A stretch of 64,000 nt of DNA from CAVVXN01 sp963772585 (GTDB lineage Bacteria; Planctomycetota; PLA2; JAEUHO01): NCBI GenBank assembly GCA_963772585.1, contig CAVYXV010000002.1:124001-188000 (forward strand), given 5' to 3'. Positions 61,219 through 64,000 of this stretch are shown piece by piece. Below the pieces are notes generated by a model that saw only the letters and a list, made by a program, of their open reading frames with translations, was not told where the DNA came from and did no database searches. Both the position numbers and the translations under genes were made by a program. Each line of letters opens with the position of its first letter. Position 1 is the first letter of the stretch.

Positions 61219-62408
61219 CCGCCCAGAATCCGAACGCCGTCCAGCAGGCGATGGAGAAGCTCCTCCAGGAGGCCGAGGCCCTCTGCCGCGACTACACGTT
61301 CGGCTCCGTCCGGGCGTGGAAGGAGCGGACGGGCGGCCTGGCCGTCGGCTACATGCCGGTCTACGTGCCGCGTGAGCTCCTGTACGCGCAGCATGTTCTC
61401 CCCGTCGGCGTCCTGGGTGGCGGCGACGACCTGGAGATCATCCGGGGCGACGCCTTCTACCAGTCCTACATCTGCCACATCCCCCGGAGCACGATCGAGC
61501 TCGGGCTGAACGGCAGCCTCGACTGCCTCGACGGCATGCTCTTCCCCGCGACGTGCGACGTCATCCGGAACCTGTCCGGGATGTGGAAGATGCAGTTCCC
61601 GGGCAAGCTCGTCCGGTACCTGGACGTGCCGCAGGACTTCGACCCGGCGGTCGGCGGCGCGTTCTACCGGCACGAGATCGAGGAGCTGTCGGCCGATCTG
61701 ACACGGATCGGGGCCTCGCCCTACGACGAGGAGGCCCTCCGCGGGGCCATCGGGACGTACAACGAGAACCGCCGCGCGGTGCTCGCCCTCTACGACCTCC
61801 GCCGGAGCGAGCCGTGGAAGGTGCCCACGCACGAGTTGTACGTGCTGCTCCGCGCCGGCATGGTGCTCCCCCCCGAGGAGCACACCGAGATGCTCGAGGG
61901 CTATCGCCGCGGCGTGATCGCGGACGAGCAGCGACGGCCGATGGACCAGGCTCGCGTCCTCATCACCGGTTCCTTCTGCGAACAGCCGCCGCTCGGCCTC
62001 ATCAAGACCCTGGAGCGCGCGGGTTGCTACATCGTGGACGACGACTTCGTCCCCGTGTACCGCTGGCTCCGCTCCGAGGTTCCCACCGAGGGCGATCCGC
62101 TCGAGAACCTGGTCATGGCCTTCCTGACGGAGGGGGCGCCGAGCCCCATCCGGTACATCGACGAGGACGAGAAGGGCCGCGACCTCCTCGACCGGGTCAG
62201 CCGGAGCGGAGCGGAGGGCGTGTTGTTCTGCGCGCCGAGCTTCTGCGACCCCGCGCTCCTCGACCAGCCGATGGCCGTGCGCGCCGTAGAGAGCGCCGGG
62301 ATCCCCTGGACCAGCTTCAAGTACGCCGAAAACTCGGGCCAATTCCAGGTCATCCGCGAACAGGCCGGGACCTTCGCGGACTCCATCAAGCTCTGGATCG
62401 GGGAGTAA
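61215..62408 (+). CDS. bcrC: benzoyl-CoA reductase subunit C
   Basis: This is a 397-residue protein (usual length about 386). It is one of the two catalytic-module subunits of class I ATP-dependent benzoyl-CoA reductase and is related to HgdB-type dehydratases. Conserved Cys-containing blocks are DGMLFPATCDVIRNLSGMWK, ITGSFCEQPPLGLIKTLERA and VLFCAPSFCDP, which supply iron-sulfur cluster ligands. ATG overlaps the dch stop. The start of bcrB is 4 bp after its stop. Confidence 0.9.
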   Translation: MTAQNPNAVQQAMEKLLQEAEALCRDYTFGSVRAWKERTGGLAVGYMPVYVPRELLYAQHVLPVGVLGGGDDLEIIRGDAFYQSYICHIPRSTIELGLNGSLDCLDGMLFPATCDVIRNLSGMWKMQFPGKLVRYLDVPQDFDPAVGGAFYRHEIEELSADLTRIGASPYDEEALRGAIGTYNENRRAVLALYDLRRSEPWKVPTHELYVLLRAGMVLPPEEHTEMLEGYRRGVIADEQRRPMDQARVLITGSFCEQPPLGLIKTLERAGCYIVDDDFVPVYRWLRSEVPTEGDPLENLVMAFLTEGAPSPIRYIDEDEKGRDLLDRVSRSGAEGVLFCAPSFCDPALLDQPMAVRAVESAGIPWTSFKYAENSGQFQVIREQAGTFADSIKLWIGE

Positions 62409-62412
62409 CGCC

Positions 62413-63705
62413 ATGACGACGAAGCCGACGGACACCGTCCACAAGGACCAGAGCCAGGAACGCCAGAAGCGCATGATCGCGGAGCACTTCGACAAGCTCG
62501 CGCGGGCGCCCGAGGACGGGAGCAAGTGCGCCTACACGTTCGTCCCCGGCAACCTCACGGAGCTGCTGCGGGCCTTCGACGTCCTGCCCGTCCTCCCGGA
62601 GATCAACGCCCTCCAGTCCGGGATGCGGGGCCTGTCGCGCGGGTACATCTCGCTGGCGGAGAAGATCGGCCACTCCGAGGACGTCTGCACCTACGTGAAG
62701 TGCGACGTGGGCATGCTGCGCTCGGGCAACGTGGGGCCGACGGGCAAGCGCCTGCCGGATCCCGACCTCCTCCTCCTCTCCTACACGGGCTGCTTCACCT
62801 TCATGAAGTGGTTCGAGATCCTCAAGGAGGAGTACGACTGCCCGGTCGTCATGCTCCACGTGCCCTACCAGGGCGACGGCGAGATCACGACCTCGATGCG
62901 CCGCTACGTCGTGGACCAACTGAAGAAGAAGGTGATTCCCACCCTGGAGGAGATCACCGGACGGAGCTACGACGAAGACCGGCTGAAGGAGAACCTCGCG
63001 CGCTCCGCCCGCGCGGAAGACGATCTCGTCGCGGTGCTCGAGTCCGCCCGGCACCGCCCCTCCCCCATCGACGCCTACTTCGGCGGCGTGTACTACATCG
63101 GGCCGATCTTCACCGCATTCAGGGGCACCGAAGAGGCGGTCGAGTACTACCGGGAGCTCCGCCAGGAGGTCGAGGAGAGGATCCGGCTCGGCAAGGGGCC
63201 GGTCACACCCGACGGCGAGCTCGACGAGGAGCGCTACCGCGTCGTCGTGGAGGGCCCGCCCAACTGGACCAACTTCCGCCAGTTCTGGAAGATGTTCAGC
63301 GACGAGGGCGCGGTCGTCGTCGCCTCCACCTACACGAAGGTCGGCGGGGTGTACGACCTCGGCTTCCGCCACGATCCCGAGCGCCCCCTCGAGAGCCTCG
63401 CGGACTACTGCATGGGGTGCTACACGAACATGAACCTCCCTTCGCGCGTCTCCATGCTCGCGCGCTACGTGGAGGACTACCAGGCCGACGGCTTCCTCAT
63501 CAACTCGGTCAAGAGCTGCAACTCGTTCAGCGCGGGCCAGTTGATGATCCTGAGGGAGGTCGAGAACCGGACGGGCAAGCCCGGCGGCTTCATCGAGAGC
63601 GATCTCGTGGATCCGCGGTACTTCTCCGCGTCCAACATCAAGAACCGCCTCGAGTCGTACTTCCAGATGATCGACCAGAAGCGCGGGAACGGAGAACGGG
63701 CATGA
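62413..63705 (+). CDS. bcrB: benzoyl-CoA reductase subunit B
   Basis: This is a 430-residue protein of the same fold as BcrC. Cys-rich motifs occur at LSYTGCFTFMKWFEIL, DYCMGCYTNMNLPSRV and INSVKSCNSFSAGQLMI, plausible ligands for the bridging [4Fe-4S] clusters that carry low-potential electrons to the aromatic ring. Order bcrC-bcrB-bcrA with ATGA coupling to bcrA matches the Thauera-type enzyme. Confidence 0.92.
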   Translation: MTTKPTDTVHKDQSQERQKRMIAEHFDKLARAPEDGSKCAYTFVPGNLTELLRAFDVLPVLPEINALQSGMRGLSRGYISLAEKIGHSEDVCTYVKCDVGMLRSGNVGPTGKRLPDPDLLLLSYTGCFTFMKWFEILKEEYDCPVVMLHVPYQGDGEITTSMRRYVVDQLKKKVIPTLEEITGRSYDEDRLKENLARSARAEDDLVAVLESARHRPSPIDAYFGGVYYIGPIFTAFRGTEEAVEYYRELRQEVEERIRLGKGPVTPDGELDEERYRVVVEGPPNWTNFRQFWKMFSDEGAVVVASTYTKVGGVYDLGFRHDPERPLESLADYCMGCYTNMNLPSRVSMLARYVEDYQADGFLINSVKSCNSFSAGQLMILREVENRTGKPGGFIESDLVDPRYFSASNIKNRLESYFQMIDQKRGNGERA

Positions 63706-64000
63706 CCAAGCCGTACTGGGTCGGCATCGACCTCGGCTCCACGACGACGAAGGCCATCGTCCTCGACGAGGGCTCTCACGTGCTGGGACGCGGGATCACG
63801 AACAGCCGCAGCAACTACGACGTCGCTTGCCAGGTGGCGCTCGGCGAAGCGCTGAGCAACGCGCGGTTCACGCTGATGGCCGCCGAGATGGAGCGCGCGG
63901 GCGTCCCGGCGAATCGGACCGAGGAACTCCTCCACCGGTTCGAGCTCCGCTTCCGGGAGCAGCAGTACCTGGGCCAGATGGGGAGCCTCGAGGGAAGCCT
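63702..64000 (+). CDS. bcrA: benzoyl-CoA reductase ATPase subunit A (3' end outside the window)
   Basis: The first 99 residues are visible. WVGIDLGSTTTKAIVLDEG is the phosphate-binding loop of the BadF/BcrA/HgdC ATPase family. GRGITNSRSNYDVACQVALGEALSNARF is typical of BcrA rather than BcrD. This module hydrolyses ATP to drive electron transfer into the BcrB/C module. ATG overlaps the bcrB stop by 4 bp. BcrD and probably a ferredoxin should follow beyond the window. Confidence 0.88.
   Translation, partial: MTKPYWVGIDLGSTTTKAIVLDEGSHVLGRGITNSRSNYDVACQVALGEALSNARFTLMAAEMERAGVPANRTEELLHRFELRFREQQYLGQMGSLEGS

Overview
The window is a GC-rich bacterial chromosome segment (64 kb, about 50 protein genes, very few long gaps). 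No rRNA, tRNA, CRISPR array or insertion sequence was recognised. Lineage can only be inferred. An ECF sigma factor fused to a large extracytoplasmic tail, many secreted or lipid-anchored proteins with VCBS, Ig-like and LamG-like repeats, a secreted squalene-cyclase-like protein, a DUF4139 protein and an EfpL-type EF-P together suggest Planctomycetota or a related phylum. That assignment is tentative.

Layout. 1-10.4 kb: a partial zinc-ribbon secreted protein, a secreted hypothetical, an SDR epimerase, the sigma-TM-repeat fusion, a divergent aspartoacylase/BPL_N fusion, and a VCBS-repeat lipoprotein. 10.4-16 kb: a large secreted hypothetical, a slipin pseudogene with an in-frame TGA, a membrane protein, and prolyl oligopeptidase copy 1. 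16-25 kb: a two-gene unit (six Ig-like repeats; HExxH metalloprotease) facing a large LamG-like surface protein split at a G7 tract. 25-34 kb: an isoprenylcysteine-methyltransferase-like protein, second copies of the aspartoacylase/BPL_N and oligopeptidase genes now directly convergent, a GT39-type mannosyl/aminoarabinosyl-transferase-like protein, and a DUF4139 protein. 34-41.6 kb: ECF sigma plus membrane partner, a lipoprotein, a GntR/membrane pair, a beta-propeller, an SRPBCC protein, a ZIP transporter, and an EF-P paralogue. 41.7-50.5 kb: a six-gene efflux operon (PepSY protein, response regulator, kinase, TolC, adaptor, RND pump) behind a promoter with a PhoB/OmpR-like direct repeat. 50.5-55.7 kb: RidA, an Uma2 remnant, a DODA-type dioxygenase, small hypotheticals, the cyclase-like protein, and a triheme c-type lipoprotein. 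55.7-64 kb: a TPR protein, a LeuA-like DRE-TIM enzyme, then had-oah-GNAT-dch-bcrC-bcrB-bcrA.

How the genes work together. The right end encodes the central anaerobic aromatic pathway. Class I ATP-dependent benzoyl-CoA reductase (BcrCBA, with BcrD presumably just outside) makes cyclohexa-1,5-diene-carbonyl-CoA. Dch hydrates it, Had oxidises the alcohol, and Oah opens the ring to 3-hydroxypimelyl-CoA. The efflux operon is a self-contained sense-and-export unit. Several genes are interrupted by single-base deficits or excesses in short homopolymers. Either the assembly has homopolymer errors or these genes are genuinely decayed or phase-variable, so they should be read as provisional.
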